5,174 bases of DNA, from positions 1 to 5,174 of the forward strand of contig CAJMOV010000156.1 in NCBI GenBank assembly GCA_905215125.1, read 5' to 3'. The notes beneath the pieces are model-generated. The model was not told where the DNA came from, made no database searches, and saw only the letters and a list, made by a program, of their open reading frames with translations. The stretch comes from an uncultured bacterium (GTDB lineage: Bacteria; Bacillota; Clostridia; Oscillospirales; Butyricicoccaceae). Shown in pieces: positions 1 to 5,174 of the stretch. Numbering within the stretch: position 1 is the stretch's first letter; every line of letters begins with the position of its first letter. The position numbers and the translations under genes were made by a program.

Positions 1-324
1 AATGCGCACCGTGTTAGGGTGAAAGCGCGGCTCTTCCGCTGTTGTGATTTCGTATTGCATTCCCCGGAACTGGGCCAGCTGCAGGCTTTCGCGCACCTTG
101 ACGTTGTCGGTGTTGAAGCTCAGCAGCCCGCCGACGATGGCCTTATCAGTCCCGTGGCCGTGATAGGTGTCGGCAAAGCTGCCGTAAAAGGTGATTTTTG
201 CCTTTTTGACGTCGGCTCCCAAAATCATACGGCAGGCCAGGCCAATGCGCACCGCCCCCGCCGTGTGCGAGGAGGAAGGGCCGACGGTGATGGGCCCCAG
301 AATATCGAACAGATTGACGCTCAT
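1..324 (-). CDS. sdaAB: L-serine dehydratase, iron-sulfur-dependent, beta subunit (partial, C-terminus beyond window)
   Basis: This is the first 108 codons of the beta subunit of the two-subunit bacterial L-serine dehydratase, which with the alpha subunit and a [4Fe-4S] cluster deaminates L-serine to pyruvate and ammonia in the cytoplasm. The translation starts MSVNLFDILGPITVGPSSSH and carries the family signatures in order: GPSSSHTAG (residues 15-23), GSFADTYHGHGTD (48-60), AIVGGLL (62-68) and HPNT (102-105). The family protein is usually about 220 residues, so roughly half is present; the frame is open to the window edge with no sign of damage. The ATG is chosen because it begins exactly at the conserved FDI-GP start of the family and has a GGGAG ribosome site about 10 bases upstream. 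It follows the glutamate dehydrogenase gene by 33 bases with no terminator between, so co-transcription is likely. The alpha subunit gene is expected just beyond the left edge. The family call is secure; the operon is inferred. Confidence 0.95.
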   Translation of the reverse strand, partial: MSVNLFDILGPITVGPSSSHTAGAVRIGLACRMILGADVKKAKITFYGSFADTYHGHGTDKAIVGGLLSFNTDNVKVRESLQLAQFRGMQYEITTAEEPRFHPNTVRI

Positions 325-357
325 CGCTTTTTCACTCCCTTCATTCGTCCGGCAGGA

Positions 358-1614
358 TCAGGGGAAGATGCCCCGGATGCGCTTTGCCGTGCAGACCCGC
401 TCAAGCGCGATGAGATAAGCCCCCATGCGCATGGGAACCTGGGTACGGCGGGAAACCTCCCACACCTCGTCAAAGGCTTTGAGAATGATACTGCGCAGCA
501 TGCGGTTGACCTCGAACTCGTCCCACATCAGCGATTGAACGTTCTGCACACGCTCAAAATAAGAGACGATGACGCCCCCCAGCGTCGCCACCAGGTCGGG
601 GATGACGACACATTCTTTTTTCTCCAGTATGACGTCGGCTTCGGCCGTCACCTGGGCGTTGCCGCCTTCAATAATGATTTGCGCCTGCACTGACGGGGCG
701 TTTTCCCCGTTGATACGGCCCGAGATAGCGCAGGGGATAAGCACGCTGCACGGCGTTGCAATCAGCTCGTCATTACTGATATGCTCAACGCCGATATCCT
801 GAAACTCGGCGATTTTGCGTCCGCTTTCCGTATGCGCAACCAGTGCGGGGATATTAAGGCCCTTGGCGCTGCGTATGGCCCCCGATGTGTCGCCCGCGGC
901 GACGATGCGGATGCCTTCCTCAAACAGCCGCCGGGCCGTTTCCTTTCCCACCTTGCCGAAGCCCAGGACAGCCGCTGTGCAGCTGTCCTCCGGCAGCTTG
1001 AGACGCTTGAGTGTTTCCTTGATGATATAGGCGACGCCGCGGCCTGTGGCCTCGGTCCGTCCCAGAGAGCCGCCGAGCTGAAGGGGCTTTCCCGTGACAA
1101 TACCGGGCACGGCATGCCCGCGCATCATGCTGTAGGTGTCCATAATCCAGCCCATGATTTCCTCGCCTGTATTGATATCAGGCGCCGGGATGTCCTCGTC
1201 TGGCCCGATGATGGGCAGGATCATGGCTGTATAGCGCCGCGTCAGGCGCTTGAGCTCGTTTTTGGACAGCTTGGACGGGTCGACTGTGACGCCGCCCTTG
1301 GCCCCGCCGAACGGCAGGTTAGCCAGCGCGCATTTCAGGGTCATCAGCGCGGCCAGCGCCTTCATTTCATCATAATTAACCGTCTCATGAAAGCGCACGC
1401 CCCCCTTGTAGGGCCCCAGCAGACTGGAGTGCTGGACGCGGTAGCCCTCATAAATGGTGACGGTCCCGTCATCCATTTCGACAGGGATGGAGACAATCAT
1501 CTGCCGTTCAGGGTATTTGATAAACTCATAAGCGGAGCGCTCCATACCCAGCCTTTCGGCGGCACGATCTACCATCTGGGTGAAACTGACATAGGGATTG
1601 TTGTTCTGCGTCAC
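358..1614 (-). CDS. gdhA: Glutamate dehydrogenase (Glu/Leu/Phe/Val dehydrogenase family)
   Basis: It catalyses reversible NAD(P)-linked oxidative deamination of glutamate to 2-oxoglutarate and ammonia, as a cytoplasmic, normally hexameric enzyme. Numbered from the GTG at 1614 the protein has 418 residues, close to the usual 410-430. The N-terminal substrate domain shows GPYKGGVRFH (residues 67-76, substrate lysine 70), MTLK (lysine 94), the active-site GGAKGG (catalytic lysine 106) and PAPD (aspartate 146). The Rossmann domain has GFGKVG (218-223) and VAAGD, with aspartate 242 at the end of the second strand. Lysine 70 and serine 351, the residues that mark glutamate rather than leucine or phenylalanine specificity, are both kept. 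Two C-terminal cleft motifs are unusual: EGGNAQVTAEAD replaces the common EGAN-PTTPEAD, and IPDLVATLGGV replaces IPD-(L)-NAGGV. A start three codons upstream (GTG at 1623) is possible but lies inside the ribosome site, so 1614 is preferred. NAD preference cannot be settled by eye. The gene has its own strong promoter and is followed by sdaAB. Confidence 0.95.
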   Translation of the reverse strand: MTQNNNPYVSFTQMVDRAAERLGMERSAYEFIKYPERQMIVSIPVEMDDGTVTIYEGYRVQHSSLLGPYKGGVRFHETVNYDEMKALAALMTLKCALANLPFGGAKGGVTVDPSKLSKNELKRLTRRYTAMILPIIGPDEDIPAPDINTGEEIMGWIMDTYSMMRGHAVPGIVTGKPLQLGGSLGRTEATGRGVAYIIKETLKRLKLPEDSCTAAVLGFGKVGKETARRLFEEGIRIVAAGDTSGAIRSAKGLNIPALVAHTESGRKIAEFQDIGVEHISNDELIATPCSVLIPCAISGRINGENAPSVQAQIIIEGGNAQVTAEADVILEKKECVVIPDLVATLGGVIVSYFERVQNVQSLMWDEFEVNRMLRSIILKAFDEVWEVSRRTQVPMRMGAYLIALERVCTAKRIRGIFP

Positions 1615-1618
1615 GGCA

Positions 1619-1628
1619 ATCACCTCTT
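1619..1628 (-). promoter_or_regulatory. Ribosome binding site that decides the gdhA start
   Basis: The minus strand reads AAGAGGTGAT, a nearly perfect match to the 16S anti-Shine-Dalgarno complement. Its GAGG core lies 8 bases before the GTG at 1612-1614. The longer reading frame would start at a GTG (1621-1623) that is itself part of this site and has no ribosome site of its own upstream, so initiation at 1614 is much more likely. Confidence 0.8.
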
Positions 1629-1685
1629 GTTTATTTTGTACATTTGAGCAGCCTCATTATTAGCAGCTTTGCCCATCTGATTTCG

Positions 1686-1703
1686 TTTGCAGGGCAAATT
1701 GCA
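1686..1703 (-). repeat. Overlapping TTGC/GCAA half-sites in the gdhA leader
   Basis: On the plus strand TTTGC-AGG-GCAAA (1686-1698) is a perfect inverted repeat, and the same GCAA arm forms a second palindrome GCAA-A-TTGC (1694-1702). The word TTGCA also recurs 12 bases apart (1687-1691 and 1699-1703). The cluster lies about 5 to 22 bases downstream of the transcription start predicted from the -10 box. It could be an operator for a repressor or a small leader hairpin; this is inference, and short AT-rich repeats can arise by chance. Confidence 0.35.
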
Positions 1704-1714
1704 CTTTTTTACTT

Positions 1715-1743
1715 ATTATATCTTGTCCCTCACGGTTTATCAA
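1715..1743 (-). promoter_or_regulatory. Sigma-A (housekeeping) promoter of gdhA-sdaAB
   Basis: Reading the minus strand, TTGATA (complement of 1738-1743) is followed by a 17-base spacer and a perfect TATAAT (complement of 1715-1720). This matches the primary sigma factor consensus in 11 of 12 positions with optimal spacing. Transcription would start near 1708, giving a leader of about 93 bases before the GTG at 1614. It sits in a clearly AT-rich gap just after the rpoD terminator, as expected for an independent unit. Confidence 0.85.
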
Positions 1744-1800
1744 TTGCTTTTTATCGATCATTTCGCTCAATTTCATGCTGGATTTTTCTGCTTTTTTGCA

Positions 1801-1835
1801 CGAAAATGCGTCCCGCAGGTTGCCCGCGGGACGCA
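1801..1835 (-). terminator. Intrinsic terminator after rpoD
   Basis: A perfect 10-base-pair GC-rich stem is formed by TGCGTCCCGC (1807-1816) and GCGGGACGCA (1826-1835), with a 9-base loop. In the minus-strand transcript the stem is followed by TTTT then CG, with more A/T-rich sequence beyond. The hairpin begins 6 bases after the rpoD stop codon. There is no T tract on the other side, so it works in the rpoD direction only. The U tract is short, but location and stem make the call good. Confidence 0.85.
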
Positions 1836-1840
1836 CGTTG

Positions 1841-2968
1841 TCAGTTGAGAAAATCCTTGAGCTTTTTGGAGCGGCTGGGGTGGCGCAGCTTGCGCAGCGC
1901 TTTGGCTTCAATCTGCCGGATGCGCTCGCGGGTGACGTTAAATTCCTTGCCTACCTCCTCCAGCGTGCGGGTGCGGCCATCCTCAATGCCGAAGCGCAGG
2001 CGCAGGACCTTTTCCTCCCGCGGGGTCAGGGTTTTAAGAACGTCGACCAGCTGCTCTTTCAGCAGGGTGAAGGACGCCACCTCCGCCGGCTCCGGCGCGT
2101 CGTCGTCGGGGATAAAGTCGCCGAGATGGCTGTCCTCTTCCTCGCCGATAGGGGTTTCCAGCGAGACCGGCTCCTGCGCGATTTTCAAAATCTCGCGGAC
2201 CTTCTGCACCGGCATGGACATTTCCTCGGCAATCTCCTCCGGGCTGGGGTCGTGACCCAGCTCCTGCAAGAGCTGGCGGGAGACGCGGATGACCTTATTA
2301 ATGGTCTCTACCATGTGCACCGGGATGCGGATGGTACGGGCCTGATCAGCGATGGCCCTGGTGATGGCCTGACGAATCCACCAGGTGGCGTAGGTGGAGA
2401 ATTTATAGCCCTTGGTGTAATCAAACTTTTCAACCGCTTTAATAAGGCCCAGGTTGCCTTCCTGAATCAGGTCGAGAAAAAGCATACCGCGGCCGACATA
2501 CCGCTTGGCGATGGACACAACCAGGCGCAGGTTGGCTTCTGCCAAGCGTTTTTTGGCCTTTTCATCGCCCTCCAGCATCCGCTGGGCCAGCTCGATTTCC
2601 TCGTCGGGCTTCAGCAGGTCGACCTTGCCGATTTCCTTGAGATACATACGCACCGGGTCGTCGATGGCCAGCCCCTCGGCCAGCACCGACGTATCGACCA
2701 GCTCTTCCTCAGGGATTTCCTCAATATTGTCAGGAAAGTCGTCCTCGACGTTTTCCAGCGGCTGGGGATCGATGAGAAAATCCTCTTCCTCGACGGCGAT
2801 ATCAATGCCCGCCTTTTCCAGCGCTTCAAAAAAACGATCCTGCTGCTCGGGGTCAAGCTCCATTTCCTCAAACACGTGGGTGACTTCCTTCATGCTCACC
2901 TTCCCGTTCTTTTTACCGTGCTCAAGCAGCTCGTGCAGCGGGTTTTTTCCGTTTTCCATTTCCGTCAT
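1841..2968 (-). CDS. rpoD: RNA polymerase primary sigma factor (sigma-70/SigA)
   Basis: This is the housekeeping sigma factor that directs RNA polymerase to -35/-10 promoters. The 375-residue length is typical of Gram-positive SigA, lacking the large non-conserved insert of E. coli sigma-70. In order: region 1.1-like N-terminus (about 6-60), an acidic linker (about 59-92), region 1.2 starting DPVRMYLKEIG (104-114), region 2 (about 137-219) with NLRLVVSIAKRY, DLIQEGNLGLIKAVEKFDY and the -10 recognition stretch FSTYATWWIRQAITRAI, region 3 (about 220-295), and region 4 (309-373) with the -35 helix-turn-helix TLEEVGKEFNVTRERIRQIE (335-354). The ATG has GGGAGGA with 7 bases from GGAGG to the start codon, and this ribosome site abuts the TAG of dnaG, 12 bases upstream, which fits translation-linked expression in one operon. 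A second ATG three codons in is less well placed. All functional regions are intact and the assignment is not in doubt. Confidence 0.99.
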   Translation of the reverse strand: MTEMENGKNPLHELLEHGKKNGKVSMKEVTHVFEEMELDPEQQDRFFEALEKAGIDIAVEEEDFLIDPQPLENVEDDFPDNIEEIPEEELVDTSVLAEGLAIDDPVRMYLKEIGKVDLLKPDEEIELAQRMLEGDEKAKKRLAEANLRLVVSIAKRYVGRGMLFLDLIQEGNLGLIKAVEKFDYTKGYKFSTYATWWIRQAITRAIADQARTIRIPVHMVETINKVIRVSRQLLQELGHDPSPEEIAEEMSMPVQKVREILKIAQEPVSLETPIGEEEDSHLGDFIPDDDAPEPAEVASFTLLKEQLVDVLKTLTPREEKVLRLRFGIEDGRTRTLEEVGKEFNVTRERIRQIEAKALRKLRHPSRSKKLKDFLN

Positions 2969-2980
2969 TCTTTATCCTCC

Positions 2981-4729
2981 CTATACGCCCCGGCGCCGGC
3001 CAGCCTTGACTGCTTCCAGCAGAAACGCATCGCCGTCCTGCGCCGTTTTTTTCTCGTGCTCAAAGGTGATGGTGTCGATGTAATCCTGCATTTCTCTCTC
3101 CGGGTCGCGCGAGCGCACCGCTTCCGCCAGCACGCCCGACAGGTGTCGGATCTCCCCTTCCTCCAGCCCGGCCATGCAGGCTGCCGCCGACGGCTCCAGT
3201 CCCTGGCGGCGGCGATCCAGCGCCTTTTGGTATATTTTAGCCAAAAAAGCCGAAGAAAACGCATCCGGGGATATTCTTTCCCCCGCCTTATCGAGAATTT
3301 CCTGATCCTGAAGCGCCAGCGCCAGCAATTTTTCCTCGCACCGGGCCGATTTGGGGTTTTCATAGCGCAGCCCGCGCTCGGCCGGCTGCATTTCGCGCAG
3401 TGGCTGCATGGCCTTCCGCTCAACCTCCCGCTTCTCCCTGCGGCGCAGCTGGGCGGCGGCGCGGTCAATTTCCGTCAGGACGGCCGCTTCGGAAATATCG
3501 GCCAGTCTCGCTGTGTTGCGGGCGTAAATTTCCCGCTCAATGCGGTTGGGCATGGCGGCCAGCAGCTTGACGGCTGCCTCCAGAAAGGCGATGCGCTGAT
3601 CGTCCCGCCCCAGATCATACTGAGCGGCCAGCTGGGTTATGCGATATTCCCCATCAGTCTGCGGCTTTTGCAGCAGCAATTCAAAGGCCTCGCGCCCATT
3701 GGCTTTGATGTATTCGTCGGGGTCTTTCGCGCCCGGTACGCGCAGCACGCGCACCTCCAGCCCGGCGCGGCGCAGGATGTCGATGGCCCGCTGGGCAGCC
3801 GTCTGCCCCGCACCGTCGGAATCGTAGCAAATGACCACTTCTTTGACATAGCGGGTCATCAGCTTGGCCTGTTCGGCCGTCAGGGCGGTGCCCAGCGACG
3901 CGACGGCGCAGTCAAACCCCGCCTGATGCAGGGCGATGACGTCCATGTACCCTTCTGCCAGTATCAGCTTGCCCGCCCTGCTCCTTTTGGCAATGTTCAT
4001 GGCGAACAGGTTGCGGTTTTTGTGAAAAATCGGCGTGTCTGGGGAGTTGAGATACTTGGGCTTGGAATCGTCGAGCACACGGCCGCCAAAGCCGATGACA
4101 TTTCCCCGCACGTCGATGATGGGGAACATCACCCTGCCGCGAAAGCGGTCATACAATCCCCCGCTGCCGCCGCGTACCGCAAGCCCGGCCCGTTCAATTT
4201 CCGCCGGGCGGAAGCCCTGGGCCGTCAGGTGCTTCAGCAGAGCGTCCCAAGCGTTTTCCGAACAGCCCAGGCCGAAGGAGACGATCGTCCTGCGCGACAG
4301 GCCGCGCCTGAGCAAATAATTGCGAGCCTGCTCCCCCTGCTCCTCCCACAGCAGCTTGTGAAAATACCGCGCCGCTTCGCGGTTGATGGCAAAAAGCCGT
4401 TCGCGCGCGCGGCGCTGCTCGTCGCTTTGCTCCTGGTCGGTCGGCATCTGCATCCCGACCGATTCGGCCAGCTGGCGCACGGCGTCCAGAAAGGGTAGGC
4501 CTTCCGCCTTCATGATAAACTGGATGACACCGCCCCCTTCGCCGCAGCCGAAGCAATAAAAAATCTGCTTGTCTGGCGATACGGAAAAGGACGGTGTTTT
4601 TTCGTTGTGAAAAGGGCAGAGCCCAAAATAATTGCTGCCGCTTTTTTTCAGCTGGACGTAGCGCTGCACGACCTCTACAATATCGCACCGCGCGACCAGC
4701 TCATCCAAAAAGCTGTCGGGCAGAGCCAT
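2981..4729 (-). CDS. dnaG: DNA primase
   Basis: DnaG makes the RNA primers for chromosome replication and works at the fork with the replicative helicase. The 582-residue protein has the normal three-part layout. The N-terminal CHC2 zinc ribbon shows C38, H41, C59 and C62 (CPFH ... CFGC). The polymerase core has the basic motif YDRFRGRVMFPI (193-204). The TOPRIM fold follows with AEGYMDV (glutamate 259), ASLGTALT (277-284), the metal-binding CYDSDGAG (aspartates 303 and 305) and KDPDEY (335-340). The C-terminal part (about 460-560) matches the helicase-binding region in position and helical character, but is poorly conserved. Length is near the usual 590-620. The ATG has GGAGGTGA ending in good range (GGAGG 7 bases away). 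It lies between an unrecognised membrane protein gene (22 bases upstream) and rpoD (12 bases downstream), the classic dnaG-rpoD pairing of the macromolecular synthesis operon. No missing catalytic residue was seen. Confidence 0.99.
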   Translation of the reverse strand: MALPDSFLDELVARCDIVEVVQRYVQLKKSGSNYFGLCPFHNEKTPSFSVSPDKQIFYCFGCGEGGGVIQFIMKAEGLPFLDAVRQLAESVGMQMPTDQEQSDEQRRARERLFAINREAARYFHKLLWEEQGEQARNYLLRRGLSRRTIVSFGLGCSENAWDALLKHLTAQGFRPAEIERAGLAVRGGSGGLYDRFRGRVMFPIIDVRGNVIGFGGRVLDDSKPKYLNSPDTPIFHKNRNLFAMNIAKRSRAGKLILAEGYMDVIALHQAGFDCAVASLGTALTAEQAKLMTRYVKEVVICYDSDGAGQTAAQRAIDILRRAGLEVRVLRVPGAKDPDEYIKANGREAFELLLQKPQTDGEYRITQLAAQYDLGRDDQRIAFLEAAVKLLAAMPNRIEREIYARNTARLADISEAAVLTEIDRAAAQLRRREKREVERKAMQPLREMQPAERGLRYENPKSARCEEKLLALALQDQEILDKAGERISPDAFSSAFLAKIYQKALDRRRQGLEPSAAACMAGLEEGEIRHLSGVLAEAVRSRDPEREMQDYIDTITFEHEKKTAQDGDAFLLEAVKAGRRRGV

Positions 4730-4751
4730 GTCCTCACCTCCGTTGCCTGTT

Positions 4752-5114
4752 TTACCAATACGGGTCGGGCTTTTTCAGCCCCCATACCGTGACGTACGCC
4801 CCTGCCGCTGCAAGCGGTAGGGCGAAAAACCACAGCCGCGGCCCCATCATTTGTGTTAAAACGGCCATGTACCCCACGCCCGACATCACAGCCGCGGCAA
4901 TGCGGAAGGTCCTTTTTTCCGACATGCGCCGAAAGACGGGATAGACGGCTGCCGCCGTCAGCGCCATGACGGCCAGAACCAGAGCGGCGTTGCGCCAGTC
5001 GGCCTCTGGAATGGGAATCTTCCCATCGGAAAGCTGCACGAGAACCCACAGGATAAGCCAGGCGTCGCAGATAAACCAGAAAAAGTACAGCACGCGCCGG
5101 GCAAACCGGCCCAT
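4752..5114 (-). CDS. Unrecognised small four-helix membrane protein
   Basis: I do not recognise this 120-residue protein. It has four strongly hydrophobic segments at about residues 8-28, 43-61, 71-90 and 93-113, joined by short loops, with positive charge at the N-terminus (MGRFARR) and in the loop after segment two (RRMSEKRTFR). The tail is short and charged (KKPDPYW). The first helix is rich in aromatic residues (LYFFWFICDAWLILW). No catalytic or metal-binding motif is evident. It ends 22 bases before dnaG, in the gap that holds the dnaG ribosome site, so it probably heads the dnaG-rpoD operon. The ATG at 5114 is the first in frame and precedes the first helix, but its ribosome site is weak (only AGAG very close to the start), so translation may be poor or leaderless. 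It is likely a real gene because of the consistent membrane topology, orientation and spacing; function unknown. Confidence 0.75.
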   Translation of the reverse strand: MGRFARRVLYFFWFICDAWLILWVLVQLSDGKIPIPEADWRNAALVLAVMALTAAAVYPVFRRMSEKRTFRIAAAVMSGVGYMAVLTQMMGPRLWFFALPLAAAGAYVTVWGLKKPDPYW

Positions 5115-5174
5115 ACTCTACTGTATATTATAGATATTACGCTATACTAGAAGATGGAGAAGAGAAATACAATG
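5115..5174. promoter_or_regulatory. AT-rich intergenic promoter region upstream of the membrane protein-dnaG-rpoD operon
   Basis: This short AT-rich stretch probably holds the operon promoter on the minus strand. Two candidates are visible. TTGTAT (complement of 5167-5172), a 17-base spacer and TAGTAT (complement of 5144-5149) would give a leader of about 22 bases. A perfect TATAAT (complement of 5127-5132) has no recognisable -35 box and would start transcription only about 5 bases before the ATG. On the plus strand TATACT (5143-5148) could serve a gene running off the right edge, whose ATG would be 5172-5174. The words GTATA (5123-5127) and TATAC (5143-5147) form a spaced inverted repeat. 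None of these is strong enough to choose by eye. Confidence 0.4.

Noticed and set aside
321..344. A 7-codon minus-strand frame (MKGVKKR) whose stop overlaps the sdaAB start as ATGA
   Set aside because: It has no convincing ribosome site of its own and covers the sdaAB Shine-Dalgarno sequence. A frame this short is expected by chance.
781..1647. A 288-codon plus-strand open frame antisense to glutamate dehydrogenase
   Set aside because: It mirrors the codon structure of gdhA, shows no family motif, and runs through the gdhA ribosome site into the intergenic region.
1660..1776. A 38-codon minus-strand frame in the rpoD-gdhA gap (MKLSEMIDKKQLINREG...)
   Set aside because: It looks superficially protein-like because the region is AT-rich, but it has no ribosome site and contains the entire -35/-10 promoter of gdhA. 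It would also have to be transcribed from upstream of that promoter, through the short stretch after the rpoD terminator.
2990..2999. Perfect GC palindrome CCGGCGCCGG near the 3' end of dnaG
   Set aside because: It lies inside the coding sequence, encodes ordinary residues of the tail, and has no T tract, so it is not a credible terminator between dnaG and rpoD.
1775..4498. A 907-codon open frame on the plus strand, antisense to dnaG and rpoD
   Set aside because: It lies opposite two unmistakable essential genes and crosses their boundary and the terminator. Its translation has no recognisable domain and is a low-information mix typical of the complement of GC-rich codons. The length follows from few stops on the antisense of GC-rich genes.

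Overview
The window looks like a chromosomal core segment of a fairly GC-rich, low-copy-mobile-element bacterium of the Firmicutes, most likely a Clostridia-type anaerobe. The reasons are the Gram-positive style ribosome binding sites (close matches to AGGAGGTGA), the primase-sigma factor gene pair (dnaG-rpoD) of the macromolecular synthesis operon, a short 375-residue primary sigma factor, and an L-serine dehydratase split into separate subunits (the beta subunit is seen here). The taxonomic placement is inference from family resemblance; no finer rank can be supported.

All supported genes are on the minus strand, so the window reads from right to left. At the right edge is a small AT-rich intergenic segment (5115-5174) with promoter-like hexamers on both strands. 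It is followed by an unrecognised 120-residue membrane protein with four predicted helices (4752-5114), then DNA primase dnaG (2981-4729) and the primary sigma factor rpoD (1841-2968). These three genes are closely spaced (22 and 12 bases) and form one probable operon, closed by a strong intrinsic terminator (about 1801-1835).

A second transcription unit begins in the 200-base AT-rich gap. A near-consensus sigma-A promoter (TTGATA, 17 bases, TATAAT; 1715-1743) drives a glutamate dehydrogenase (358-1614), followed after 33 bases by the beta subunit of an iron-sulfur L-serine dehydratase (1-324, cut by the window edge). Both enzymes release ammonia from amino acids (glutamate to 2-oxoglutarate, serine to pyruvate), which suggests an amino-acid catabolic operon. 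The alpha subunit would be expected beyond the left edge.

No mobile element, CRISPR array, tRNA, rRNA or defence module was seen. I found no convincing new biological system. The points most worth a second look are the unrecognised membrane protein at the head of the dnaG-rpoD operon, the altered C-terminal cleft motifs of the glutamate dehydrogenase, and the cluster of TTGC/GCAA half-sites just downstream of its promoter.
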